NCBI GenBank assembly: GCA_005879605.1
Contig: VBKE01000295.1
Location: 1-37,999 of the forward strand
Length of the DNA: 37,999 bases
Source: Deltaproteobacteria bacterium
Lineage (GTDB): Bacteria; Desulfobacterota; Binatia; UBA9968
Direction of reading: 5' to 3'
The notes under the pieces were generated by a model. The model was not told the DNA's origin, did no database searches, and was given only the letters and a program-made list of their open reading frames with translations. Numbering within the stretch: the first letter of the stretch is position 1; each line of letters opens with the position of its first letter. Position numbers and translations under genes: made by a program. Shown in pieces: positions 15,016 through 22,730 of the stretch.

Positions 15016-15900
15016 ATGATACGATCTGGGCTCAGTGAGGCATACACCCGGAGTTGCTGGCTTCAGCGTGTCTTTGTGGCAAAAGAAACGAGCGAGGTTG
15101 TTGACGAAAGACCGGTAGCGCGGCCGGCTTCCCGGAGGCTGCGGCTCGGCCTGCTCGCGCAGCGCGTTTTGCTGGTGGCAGTGATGGTCGGCATCTGGTG
15201 GCTGTCATCGCTGTCAGTCCCGCACTATATACTGCCCGGGCCGACGCGCGTGTGGGAAGCACTGCAACTCATCACCGGCAATGGTGATCTGTGGGGCAAT
15301 CTCGGCATCACGTTCTGGCGGGTTGCGGTCGGTTTCGTATTTGCGACGCTGGTGGGTCTGCCGTTCGGCATCGTGCTGGGAGCGAACAGGCGCGCCGGCG
15401 ATTTCTTCGAGCCGGTGATTCCGGTCTTGAACACGGTCTCCTCGGCGATCTGGGCGATCTTCGCCATCATCTGGTTCGGCATTTCCAACGCCACCACGAT
15501 TTTCGTTGTGTTCATGACTGCGATGCCTTTGATCATCACGAATGTCTGGCAAGGCACACGGACGGTGAATGCCGATTTCATCGAGCTTGCGCAAGTGCTA
15601 CGCATGCCCGATTGGAAGGTCATGACCAAAATCTATCTACCCACCATACTTCCGTATTTTTTCTCCGGCGCCCGTCTCGCGTTCGGCTTCGGCTGGCGCG
15701 TCTCGCTCGTCGCCGAGACCATCGGCTCTTCCAGCGGCGTGGGATACCGGCTGCGTCAGGCCGCCGACTTGATCAGAACTGACCAGGTTTTCGCCTGGAC
15801 CTTGACCTTGGTGATCATGATGGCCACGATTGAAATGGGAATGCTGAAGCCGCTGGAAAGCTACCTGTTTCGCTGGAAAAAAGATGTGGACGCGCAATGA
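15016..15900 (+). CDS. ABC transporter permease (SsuC/TauC/NrtB type)
   Basis: A 294-residue inner-membrane permease of the nitrate/sulfonate/taurine class, with about six hydrophobic segments. The first is near residues 55-72 (VLLVAVMVGIWWLSSL). The EAA-loop region for contact with the ATPase reads ADFIELAQVLRMPDWKVMTKIYLPTILPYFFSG. It forms a complete importer with the ATPase at 15982 and the binding protein at 16899. GAGGAAAG upstream of the ATG at 15016 supports this start; an in-frame GTG at 15076 would give a shorter, more typical N-terminus. The transported solute is not determined by sequence. Confidence 0.92.
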   Translation: MIRSGLSEAYTRSCWLQRVFVAKETSEVVDERPVARPASRRLRLGLLAQRVLLVAVMVGIWWLSSLSVPHYILPGPTRVWEALQLITGNGDLWGNLGITFWRVAVGFVFATLVGLPFGIVLGANRRAGDFFEPVIPVLNTVSSAIWAIFAIIWFGISNATTIFVVFMTAMPLIITNVWQGTRTVNADFIELAQVLRMPDWKVMTKIYLPTILPYFFSGARLAFGFGWRVSLVAETIGSSSGVGYRLRQAADLIRTDQVFAWTLTLVIMMATIEMGMLKPLESYLFRWKKDVDAQ

Positions 15901-15919
15901 ACAATTCAGAAAACACGAT

Positions 15920-15934
15920 TGGAGTGCTGGAGTG
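15920..15934. repeat. short tandem repeat TGGAGTG x2
   Basis: TGGAGTG occurs at 15920-15926 and 15928-15934 in the 81-bp gap between the permease and ATPase genes. It is one of several short-period repeats found in gaps between genes of this window. Confidence 0.35.
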
Positions 15935-15981
15935 ATGTTGATGCTCAGTGACCTGCCAGTCCGTCGCTCGGGTTACGACCC

Positions 15982-16770
15982 ATGGACGCGCTAACTCAGC
16001 AAACGTGCACCGATTCGGAGCATACGACGTTTGCGATTCGCCTTAGCGGCGTCAGCAAAAGCTTTGCGAACGCGGGCGAGCCTCTGGAGGTACTGAGAGA
16101 AGTCGATCTCACGGTCCGCGAGCAGGCGATCGTTGGATTGCTCGGCGCATCCGGCTCCGGCAAGAGCACGCTCCTCAATATTATTTCCGGTATCCTCAAA
16201 CCCGACCGCGGGCAGGTTTGCATCTGCGGCGCGGCGAGCGAAGAATTCAACGACTGGTGTGCGATCAGCTATATGTTTCAGGATGACCGGTTGCTGCCGT
16301 GGCGCACCGCGATCCGCAACGTCGAGTTCGCCCTCGAAGCGGGCTCCATGCCGAAGGCGGAGCGCGCTCGGCGCGCGCGGGAAGCGCTGCAACTGGTGGA
16401 TTTGGGCAGCTTTGAAGGAGCGTTTCCTTACCAGCTTTCCGGCGGCATGCGCAGCCGTGTGGCGCTCGCGCGAAGCCTCGTGACCGAGCCGCGGATCCTG
16501 CTGATGGACGAACCTTTCTCGCGGCTCGACGCGCAAACACGCACACTCATGCATGGCGAGCTGCTGCGCATCCACCAGCTCAAACGCATGACTGTCGTCT
16601 TCGTAACGCATGATGTGGCAGAAGCCGCGCTCCTGGCCGACCAAGTGGCGGTCATGTCGCCGCGGCCGGGCACGATCCGGGAGGTGGTGGACATTGCGTT
16701 GGCGCGTCCGCGCGATGTCACACAGCCGGAGGTGACGCGATACATGCAGCGACTGCGGGCGCTGATCTGA
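15982..16770 (+). CDS. ABC transporter ATP-binding protein (SsuB/TauB type)
   Basis: A 262-residue ATPase with every expected motif: Walker A GASGSGKS (55-62), Q-loop at Q100 (MFQDDRLLPW), signature LSGGM (152-156), Walker B with D176-E177 (LLMDEPFSRLD) and switch histidine H210 (VFVTHDVAEA). It powers the permease encoded 81 bp upstream. An in-frame TGA at 15949-15951 limits the N-terminus, so the ATG at 15982 is the earliest start, though its ribosome site is weak. The signature has GGM where most relatives have GGQ/GGM-Q; this looks tolerable. Confidence 0.93.
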   Translation: MDALTQQTCTDSEHTTFAIRLSGVSKSFANAGEPLEVLREVDLTVREQAIVGLLGASGSGKSTLLNIISGILKPDRGQVCICGAASEEFNDWCAISYMFQDDRLLPWRTAIRNVEFALEAGSMPKAERARRAREALQLVDLGSFEGAFPYQLSGGMRSRVALARSLVTEPRILLMDEPFSRLDAQTRTLMHGELLRIHQLKRMTVVFVTHDVAEAALLADQVAVMSPRPGTIREVVDIALARPRDVTQPEVTRYMQRLRALI

Positions 16771-16775
16771 ATAAT

Positions 16776-16804
16776 GGATGAAGGATGAAGGCGGAGAGGA
16801 TGAA
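16776..16804. repeat. heptamer repeat GGATGAA
   Basis: GGATGAA occurs at 16776-16782 and 16783-16789 in tandem and again at 16798-16804 after a diverged unit. The block lies directly after the ATPase stop codon and before the binding-protein gene. Confidence 0.5.
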
Positions 16805-16898
16805 CGCCTCGCGCCGAGCGCTTAGCGCATAACGAAACTGTGTTGCGCCGACGCCGCGCTCCGATAGAAACTGATCGTCACGCGAGTTGGAGGGCCAA

Positions 16899-17891
16899 GT
16901 GAAAACTAAACAATGGACGCGGTTGGTTGCGGTTGCGGCGCTGAGTATCACAGTTTTGACGCCGCGTCAGCTACTCGCTCAGAAGATGAAAGTCGGTTAC
17001 TGGACCAGCGGCTTCAGCCTGGGATTCGGCGCGGTGATGGAGCAGGTGAAGTTCGCTGAAAAGGAAGGCCTCAATATCGAATGGGTGAAGTTCGCCGAGG
17101 TCAACGGACCGACGCGGGCGATCGTGTCGAATGCCATCGATGTCGCCTTTGCCGCGCCTTCGACCAATTCGATGGGCATCGCCGCGGACGGTGTGCCGGT
17201 GAAGATTGTGCTTGCGACCCAGGTCGCCGAGGCGCAAATCGTGGTCTCCGATGGCTCGCCCATCAAAACCATGACGGATCTCAAGGGCAAGAAAGTCGGT
17301 ATGTCGCCTCCCGGAAGCGCGAACCACGCCATCACCACCGCGATTCTAGATCTCAACTTCGGCATCAAACCCAACGACTACAGCATCGCTCCGGGCAACG
17401 AAGCGCAACTAGCACAATTCCTGATTCAAAAGAAAATCGATGCCGGCGTGCTCCGCTCAGTAACCATCGCCCAAATGGGGGACGTAAAATTGCGACGGCT
17501 GGGAGGTCTAGTGGACGAGTGGAAAAAGCTGACCAAGAGCGATGCACCGCCTATCCTCGCGGTCACTATCGCGTATAGCGACTATCTCGCCAAAAATCCG
17601 GATGCCGCAGCCAAATTCATTGTCGCCGCGCGCAATGCTCTGCAATATGGTTCGAAGAACAAGCCGCGGGTTGCCGAGATCCTGCAGAAAGCCGCGAATA
17701 TGAACGCCACCGACTCTCGGGCTTATGCCAGTCAATGGGACGGCGCTTACATTGCGACGTTCGAGTCGCAGGACATCGCGTCGCTAAAACGGATGTACGA
17801 TATCGTCAAGGCGGCGAGCGGCGCTACCAAGGACCCGCCTGATAGCGCCTTTGACACCGGGCCGTACACCCGGTCGAAGCAAATGAAATAG
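16899..17891 (+). CDS. ABC transporter substrate-binding protein of the complete importer
   Basis: This 330-residue binding protein is encoded 128 bp after the ATPase gene. A GGAGG five or six bases before the GTG at 16899 marks the start; an in-frame TTG at 16887 is less likely. The N-terminus is a signal (RLVAVAALSITVLTPRQLLAQ). The mature part has the family blocks: VGYWTSGFSLGFGAVMEQVKFAEKEG, AIDVAFAAPSTNSMGIAADGVPVKI, and DLKGKKVGMSPPGSANHAIT. With the permease and ATPase it makes a complete nitrate/sulfonate/taurine-class importer. The solute is unknown; it is more distant from the two other full binding proteins here than those are from each other. Confidence 0.92.
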   Translation: MKTKQWTRLVAVAALSITVLTPRQLLAQKMKVGYWTSGFSLGFGAVMEQVKFAEKEGLNIEWVKFAEVNGPTRAIVSNAIDVAFAAPSTNSMGIAADGVPVKIVLATQVAEAQIVVSDGSPIKTMTDLKGKKVGMSPPGSANHAITTAILDLNFGIKPNDYSIAPGNEAQLAQFLIQKKIDAGVLRSVTIAQMGDVKLRRLGGLVDEWKKLTKSDAPPILAVTIAYSDYLAKNPDAAAKFIVAARNALQYGSKNKPRVAEILQKAANMNATDSRAYASQWDGAYIATFESQDIASLKRMYDIVKAASGATKDPPDSAFDTGPYTRSKQMK

Positions 17892-18005
17892 CGCTTAGCT
17901 TGAATCCCGGGTTCTCTTGCTTTCCGGCCAAGACAGCCGGAGAACCAGTCAACCTTCGATTATCGCATCTGACGCGTGATTTGCAGAAGGGGCCGAGGAC
18001 CGCTT

Positions 18006-18797
18006 TCACTGGATGATTAAGGCGAGGCACTTGGCGCTGCCCCCGGCTTTGAGAAACTCACTGAGGGGCGTTTCAAAAACAGTAAAGCCGATCCCTTCGA
18101 GCTGCTCATGAACTTGCGGGCAACCGTCGTTCATTACAACACACTTGTCGACGACTATTGCATTACAAGCAAACCGCGCAGCCTCTGCAGGGGAGACGGC
18201 GATAAGATGGGGTATGTGATTTTCGATAACTCGGCACGCATACGGATCGAATGCCGGCGCGTAGAAGAGCGCTTGTTTGTCCGAGAGGGGACAGAAACAG
18301 GTGTCGAGATGGTAGAACCATTCGCTGGCCAATTCGAGGGAGAGAATTTGTTGCTCGATGATTTCAGCGATCTTTTGATGAGCGCCAATGTCCGAGCGGA
18401 TGTGGTATCCGGCAAGCCACGAATCTCCGCATTTCAACAAATCGCCTTCTCCCTCAAAGAAATACTCTTGCGGCAGATGGACGATTTCGAATCCCTGATG
18501 GCGAAACCATGCTGCGAAGTGTACAGCCTCGCGACGCCTGACCTCGTGGCGGAAGTTGCTGACGATAAATTTGTTCTGCCAGACGAGACCGGCGTTGGCC
18601 GTAAAGACCATATCCGGCAGCCCCGGTTCTGCGTCGATGACGTGGATATCGATGGCGCATCGCTCTTGAAGAACTCGGCGCAGGGCGCTCCACTGCTCAT
18701 TAGCTAGCTGAAGATCGCTGCGGCGGCTCCGGTTCATCCACGGATTGATTTCGTACTCGATACCGTAATAGTCGGGAGGGCACATCAGGAGTTGCAT
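18006..18797 (-). CDS. ArgZ-like arginine dihydrolase / amidinotransferase-family protein
   Basis: This 263-residue guanidine-modifying enzyme matches the N-terminal half of the cyanobacterial AgrE/ArgZ protein, which converts arginine to ornithine, two ammonia and CO2. Visible features are INPWMN near the N-terminus, PDMVFTANAG with N68 (the residue equivalent to ArgZ N71 that distinguishes dihydrolases from arginine deiminases), the EGEGD loop (117-119), H163 and D165 in YHLDTCF, and the nucleophile C257 in GGSAKC. The length fits the isolated domain. AAGGTG lies seven bases before the ATG. It begins 20 bp after the stop of the cyclodeaminase-like gene, so the two are co-transcribed. A simple amidinotransferase or deiminase is the alternative; the N68 assignment is from memory of the family. 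Confidence 0.8.
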   Translation of the reverse strand: MQLLMCPPDYYGIEYEINPWMNRSRRSDLQLANEQWSALRRVLQERCAIDIHVIDAEPGLPDMVFTANAGLVWQNKFIVSNFRHEVRRREAVHFAAWFRHQGFEIVHLPQEYFFEGEGDLLKCGDSWLAGYHIRSDIGAHQKIAEIIEQQILSLELASEWFYHLDTCFCPLSDKQALFYAPAFDPYACRVIENHIPHLIAVSPAEAARFACNAIVVDKCVVMNDGCPQVHEQLEGIGFTVFETPLSEFLKAGGSAKCLALIIQ

Positions 18798-18817
18798 AAC
18801 GACACACCTTGCTCGCT

Positions 18818-20062
18818 TCAGCTTGGCGCGGCGCCGGCGGACTGCTCATCTAGATGTTGACAGAGCGCCCTTAAAAAAGGCTCGACGTCGGTGACCAAAC
18901 CAATGGCCTGAAAGGTACCGCGATCGGTCAGCTTCGTGACCACGGCGGGGTTGATATCTACGCAAACGGTCTTCACGGTTGCCGGCAGCAGGTTGCCGGT
19001 GGCGATAGCGTGCAGGGTCGTCGCCATCATGAGAGCAAAGCTTACGCCGCGCGCCTTCTCGCGCATCCGGTCTTGGGCCTCCAGGGTGTCGGTGATCACG
19101 TCAGGAAGCGGTCCGTCATCGCGTATCGAACCCGCGAGCACAAAGTCCACTCCGTACTTTACGCAGCTGTAGAAGATCCCGCACTGAACCAGCCCGGTTT
19201 CCACCGCTTGCTTGATGCCCCCGGCCCCTCTGACCGCATTGATGGCCCAGAGGTGGTGCTCGTGACCTTCGCTGGCGCGAATCTTTTTGTCTAGATAAAC
19301 TCCTAAAGAAGTGTCATAAAGCGCGGTTTCGATATCGTGCACGGCGAGTCCGTTGCCGGCGAAAAGAACCTGAACGTAGCCTCTCTCGATGAGCTTGACG
19401 AGGTATTGTGCGGCGCCGGTGTGGACCAGCCCCGGGCCAGCGACGACGAGGATTCGTCCATTGTCGCGCCGGACTTTTTTCATCGTCTCGGCGATTTCGC
19501 GGATGAGCAATCCTTTCGGCTGCTCGGTGGAGACCGGGCTCGACATGAACTCGAAGCCCTCCCGAGGCACCTGCCTCTCGATGGGTTGGATCTTGGTACC
19601 GCGATGGCCGACAACAATGAGGTCGCCTTGCTTTACCCGATGAAAGGGGATGCACTCTGCGCGCATAGACTTTAAATCCACGCGGATGCCACAGTCCATC
19701 TCGGGAAATTCGACTTCTATCCATTTGTCGTTGACGCGTACCCAGGTCGTGAGATTCGTCGTCGCATAGAAGTGGTCTGGAAAGATGCCGTCCGCCGCGG
19801 CAGGTTGGAGCTCTGCGCTCTCTTCGCCTTCGTCCACGGGCAGGGCCCCATGCTCCTTGATCTTCGCCAGGACGCGCTCAAGCAAGGCGGGGGTAGGTGC
19901 CTCCACTTGAATACGGGCGTGACTTCGGTCCGAACGACGGTGACCGACTTGAATTTCAAGAATCTCGAATTCCGCGCCGAGACTGATGATGAGATCCAAG
20001 ACTTTGGGGAGGATGAGAGAGTCGATAATGTGGCCGGAAATCTGGACGACGCTGTGCGGCAT
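18818..20062 (-). CDS. archaeal-type ornithine cyclodeaminase / LOR-SDH (TIGR00300-like) protein
   Basis: A 414-residue protein with the LOR/SDH conserved N-terminal domain (SGHIIDSLILPKVLDLIISLGAEFEIL) followed by a Rossmann-like NAD-binding part. That part has RILVVAGPGLVHTGAAQYL and VLFAGNGLAVHDIETALYDTSLG. Homologues include the archaeal ornithine cyclodeaminase and the C-terminal half of cyanobacterial AgrE, which turn ornithine into proline and ammonia with NAD. GAGG eight bases before the ATG supports the start. It precedes the ArgZ-like gene by 20 bp, so the two products could act in series from arginine to proline. Gene order is the reverse of the AgrE domain order. Function inferred from family and context. 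Confidence 0.82.
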   Translation of the reverse strand: MPHSVVQISGHIIDSLILPKVLDLIISLGAEFEILEIQVGHRRSDRSHARIQVEAPTPALLERVLAKIKEHGALPVDEGEESAELQPAAADGIFPDHFYATTNLTTWVRVNDKWIEVEFPEMDCGIRVDLKSMRAECIPFHRVKQGDLIVVGHRGTKIQPIERQVPREGFEFMSSPVSTEQPKGLLIREIAETMKKVRRDNGRILVVAGPGLVHTGAAQYLVKLIERGYVQVLFAGNGLAVHDIETALYDTSLGVYLDKKIRASEGHEHHLWAINAVRGAGGIKQAVETGLVQCGIFYSCVKYGVDFVLAGSIRDDGPLPDVITDTLEAQDRMREKARGVSFALMMATTLHAIATGNLLPATVKTVCVDINPAVVTKLTDRGTFQAIGLVTDVEPFLRALCQHLDEQSAGAAPS

Positions 20063-20206
20063 GCCGAAACCTCGCTATAGTCCTCGGCTTTGGCCTTGCC
20101 AGACGATCGGTGACGGGTGGCCTAGCCGTTCAGCTGGATGGTGAGTTCTCAGGTTGCTAATTTGTTTGCTTCCTGTCAAGCGGGAATCTACGATGCAGGC
20201 CCGCCA

Positions 20207-20503
20207 CTATCCGGCGACGTCGTACGACTTCACTTCCACCTTGGAGACGTTCATCAGCGCGCGGGAGTGCTTCTGAATCTCCTTGTGCGCTGCGCTGGCG
20301 CGGTATGCGTTGATGGCGTCCTCACTTTCCCAGGTACTCAAGGAGATGAATTCTCCGGGATTTTCCCTGCTCCGGAGAAACTCCTCGCTTACGCAGCCTG
20401 GCTGCTTGATCATGAGAGGGGCGCATTCCTGCTTCCAAAGCCGCTCTGCCTCGGCGGCTCTTTCCGTAGGAACCTTAACAAGGATCATGCGAGTAATCAT
20501 CAT
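20207..20503 (-). CDS. antibiotic biosynthesis monooxygenase (ABM) domain protein
   Basis: This 98-residue small alpha/beta-barrel protein matches the ABM/YgiN family: ITRMILVKVPTERAAEAERLWKQE, a central GCVSEEFLRSRENPGEFISLSTWES strand pair, and AHKEIQ. Such proteins are dimers that act as cofactor-free monooxygenases, haem oxygenases or simply ligand binders; the sequence does not discriminate. AAAGGAG precedes two tandem ATGs (20503 and 20500), and the second has the better spacing. It lies 144 bp upstream of the ornithine cyclodeaminase gene on the same strand and could be its operon leader. Confidence 0.85.
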   Translation of the reverse strand: MMITRMILVKVPTERAAEAERLWKQECAPLMIKQPGCVSEEFLRSRENPGEFISLSTWESEDAINAYRASAAHKEIQKHSRALMNVSKVEVKSYDVAG

Positions 20504-20608
20504 TTATCTCCTTTCTCAGGTTGATTCCTGATTTCAATCGCCAAACAAACAGAGGAAGGGCCTGAACAACGGTCGCGTCGAATCCAAAGATAGAGTCGTT
20601 ATCGCAAC

Positions 20609-20650
20609 CAAAAATACCAAGGCCACCCTTCCCGAGCCGGGTGGCCTTGG
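20609..20650 (-). terminator. intrinsic terminator (12-bp perfect stem)
   Basis: CCAAGGCCACCC (20617-20628) pairs perfectly with GGGTGGCCTTGG (20639-20650) around a 10-nt loop. On the minus strand the stem is followed by TATTTTTGG. It would end a minus-strand transcript that starts in the 20.8-21.0 kb region, before the ABM gene. Confidence 0.65.
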
Positions 20651-20782
20651 CGGCAGCAATCGCGCCGATAATTCCGCTCTTGCTTTCGTGGGAATTCCCG
20701 CTTGTCAGTGGCTGTGCGACCTTTGTCTGAGTGGTACTCACTTGGAGAGTCTGAAAAAGCGCTGCGATCTAGAGGAACCTTC

Positions 20783-20938
20783 CTAGTATTCCGTCGCCGT
20801 AACGACGTTTTTGCCTTCAGGCAAGTTAGTTGAGGTCTCTGCTCGACAGTTCCGCTTCGTGAGACGAGCCTTTCGTTCAGATAAGCGGCCGCCCGCTGAC
20901 AGCGGGCTGGTTTCGTCCGGCGGAGTACCGTCTTCCAT
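20783..20938 (-). CDS. possible small protein (51 codons) or structured-RNA ORF
   Basis: The ORF begins at an ATG preceded by AAAGGAGG with ideal spacing and runs for 51 codons to a TAG. The product is polar and basic (begins MEDGTPPDETSP, ends VVTATEY) with no signal peptide, membrane segment or known domain. The start codon sits in the loop and edge of a perfect 7-bp hairpin (GTCTTCC / GGAAGAC, 20930-20946) that could occlude it. Several other hairpins fall within the ORF, so it may instead be part of a noncoding structured RNA. I do not recognise it. Confidence 0.3.
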   Translation of the reverse strand: MEDGTPPDETSPLSAGGRLSERKARLTKRNCRAETSTNLPEGKNVVTATEY

Positions 20939-21030
20939 AGGAAGACCTCCTTTCATTACTACTCAGGGGCTCTTGGCCCTGCGACCCACCCGCCCCCACG
21001 CCGTGCGGCGTTCAATGGATCTGATCGCCG

Positions 21031-21057
21031 TTTATCGCCGTGAGAGTTATTTGTCAA
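21031..21057 (-). promoter_or_regulatory. candidate promoter of the 20.6-21.0 kb minus-strand transcript
   Basis: On the minus strand TTGACA (21052-21057) is followed after 15 bp by GATAAA (21031-21036). The -35 is perfect, the -10 matches four of six, and the spacing is short. Confidence 0.35.
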
Positions 21058-21102
21058 GAACCAAAAGATATTCGCTGCAAAAGCCGCCATCCTCTAAGCC
21101 GA

Positions 21103-21131
21103 TTGACAAAGGCTCGAGCAGGCTGTCTAAT
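21103..21131 (+). promoter_or_regulatory. sigma70-type promoter of the Spy/CpxP-like gene
   Basis: TTGACA (21103-21108), a 17-bp spacer and TCTAAT (21126-21131) form a near-consensus promoter. The transcript would start near 21138, 33 nt before the ATG at 21171. Confidence 0.7.
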
Positions 21132-21170
21132 TTGATTGTTGAGTCGCGTCAAGCTGGGCTTGGAGGCGCT

Positions 21171-21731
21171 ATGAAGACAAAAGTCATGTTTGGTTTGCTC
21201 GCAGGATTTTTATGGCTCGGTTTTCCGCTGAGCCATTCTGTCTGCGCCGCGTCAATGGCATCCGCACAGGAAGAACTCTCTGAAACTTGGGATGAAATCG
21301 GGCGAGCGCTGCGCAATTGGGCGGGCCGCGCCCGGGACTATTTTAGTTTCACCATCGGTGGGTCGCACGAAGAACGGCCGCTCATTTCACTGATGCTCCG
21401 CAACCGCGATAAGCTCGGCCTCTCCGACGCTCAGGTGCGCAATCTGGAGCAACTGAGAAACGATTTTCAGAAAGAGTCGATTCGTAAAGACGCGGACCTT
21501 CGAGTCGCCGAAATGGACCTCAACGCTCTTCTGGAGGCGCAAAACGTCGATATGGCCAAAGTGGAAGCCAAGGTGCGGGAGATCGAGCGGCTGCGCGCGG
21601 ACCTGCGGATCGCGCGCATTCGAGCTATCGAGAAAGGCAAAGAGCAGCTGACCGCTGATCAGCGCAAGAAACTCCAAGAGCTTTTGGCCGAATCCCAATT
21701 CACGAGTATAAAACCGCGTCCCGAACGCTGA
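21171..21731 (+). CDS. Spy/CpxP-like periplasmic protein
   Basis: This 186-residue protein has a Sec signal (VMFGLLAGFLWLGFPLSHSVCAASMA). An all-helical body follows, with LGLSDAQVRNLEQLRNDFQ and LTADQRKKLQEL, the latter carrying the LTxxQ motif of the Spy/CpxP/ZraP metal-stress and chaperone family. The central part is a charged, heptad-like helix with many Glu and Arg residues. Relatives are periplasmic and respond to envelope or heavy-metal stress. GGAGG four bases before the ATG fixes the start; the frame extends further upstream but without a ribosome site. It is monocistronic and ends 8 bp from the convergent oxidoreductase gene. Confidence 0.8.
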   Translation: MKTKVMFGLLAGFLWLGFPLSHSVCAASMASAQEELSETWDEIGRALRNWAGRARDYFSFTIGGSHEERPLISLMLRNRDKLGLSDAQVRNLEQLRNDFQKESIRKDADLRVAEMDLNALLEAQNVDMAKVEAKVREIERLRADLRIARIRAIEKGKEQLTADQRKKLQELLAESQFTSIKPRPER

Positions 21732-21739
21732 GTTGCGCG

Positions 21740-22708
21740 CTAGGGCAGCAAGATAACTTTCCCCGTGGTCTTGCGTCCTTCCAACTGGCGATGGGCCTCC
21801 GCCGCCTGAGCCAGCGGGAAGGTCTTATCGATGCGCGACTTTAATTTTCCCGCCGCCGTCCAGTTGAAGAGATCGTTGGCGCGCTCAAGTAGCTCGGCTC
21901 GATCCATCGCATAGTGAACCAGGGTCGGGCGAGTGAGAAAGAGCGAGCCCTTGGCGGCGAGAGTTCCGAGATTAAAAGGCGGCACAGGGCCGCTGGACTG
22001 CCCAAATAGCACCATGTAACCCCGCAGCCTCAAGCAATCTAAGCTCTTGTCGAATGTCGTCTGCCCCACCGAGTCGTAGACGACGTGAACGCCGCGGCCA
22101 TCGGTTATTTTTTTGACTTCGGGAACGAAATCGGTTTGCGTATAGAGGATGACCGCATCCGCGCCCGCTTCTTTGGCGAGCTGTGCCTTGGCTTCGGTGG
22201 AAACCGTGCCAATGACATTGGCCCCCCGTTGCTTCGCGATCTGGATCAGTAACAAGCCGACCCCGCCTGCGGCGGCGTGGATAAGCGCGGTTTCACCCTT
22301 TTTGAGAGCGTAGGTGCTGTGAGTCAGATAGTGAGCGGTCATTCCCTGCAGCATCAGAGCGGCGGCTGATTTGGCATCGATGTTCGCTGGCACCGGCACT
22401 AATCTGGCCGCTGGTACCACGGCATATTCCGCATAGGCACCCAAAATCATCGCGTATGCTACGCGGTCGCCTTTCTTCACCTCAGTCACGCCTTCGCCAA
22501 CGGCATCCACCACACCTGCGGCTTCCGTGCCGAGGGTAAATGGCGTTTGGGTCGGATAGAGACCGGTGCGGTGGTAGACGTCGATGTAGTTGAGACCGCT
22601 GGCTTCGATCTTGACTCGCGCTTCACCGGCTTTGGGCTCCGGCAAGGGAATCTCTTCATAGGTGAGAGCTTCCGCTCCGCCATATTTGTGGACTCGTATT
22701 GCTTTCAT
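21740..22708 (-). CDS. NADPH:quinone oxidoreductase (MDR superfamily)
   Basis: A 322-residue zinc-free medium-chain oxidoreductase of the QOR type. It starts [19 protein letters not shown], has [15 protein letters not shown] and an [24 protein letters not shown] dinucleotide-binding motif, and ends in TTGKVILLP. It reduces quinones or enals with NADPH in the cytoplasm. GGGAGG shortly before the ATG at 22708 marks the start; a longer frame from 22777 overlaps the upstream gene's end and is unlikely. It is the last gene of the long minus-strand series and lies 22 bp after the MBL-fold gene, so it may be co-transcribed. Confidence 0.92.
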   Translation of the reverse strand: MKAIRVHKYGGAEALTYEEIPLPEPKAGEARVKIEASGLNYIDVYHRTGLYPTQTPFTLGTEAAGVVDAVGEGVTEVKKGDRVAYAMILGAYAEYAVVPAARLVPVPANIDAKSAAALMLQGMTAHYLTHSTYALKKGETALIHAAAGGVGLLLIQIAKQRGANVIGTVSTEAKAQLAKEAGADAVILYTQTDFVPEVKKITDGRGVHVVYDSVGQTTFDKSLDCLRLRGYMVLFGQSSGPVPPFNLGTLAAKGSLFLTRPTLVHYAMDRAELLERANDLFNWTAAGKLKSRIDKTFPLAQAAEAHRQLEGRKTTGKVILLP

Positions 22709-22730
22709 AATTTTTCCTCCCACAATAATG

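Larger units (their letters stand above)
20504..21170. other. 667-bp region without a confirmed gene, rich in RNA hairpins
   Basis: It contains a strong minus-strand terminator hairpin (20609-20650), a Shine-Dalgarno-led short ORF (20783-20938, minus), a series of perfect short hairpins, a candidate minus-strand promoter (21031-21057) and a good plus-strand promoter (21103-21131). Together these suggest a roughly 400-nt minus-strand transcript ending at the terminator. Confidence 0.5.

Noticed and set aside
17892..18005. Bidirectional terminator between the importer and the ArgZ-like gene
   Set aside because: GGTTCTC/GAGAACC can pair, but the loop is long and no T-run follows on either strand.
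20475..20741. Minus-strand open frame of 88 codons with a GTG start overlapping the ABM gene
   Set aside because: It has no ribosome-binding site, runs through the terminator hairpin, and overlaps the well-supported ABM gene start.
20714..20960. Group II intron start (GTGCG) or retron-like element
   Set aside because: No domain V sequence, no reverse transcriptase and no 3' boundary were found.
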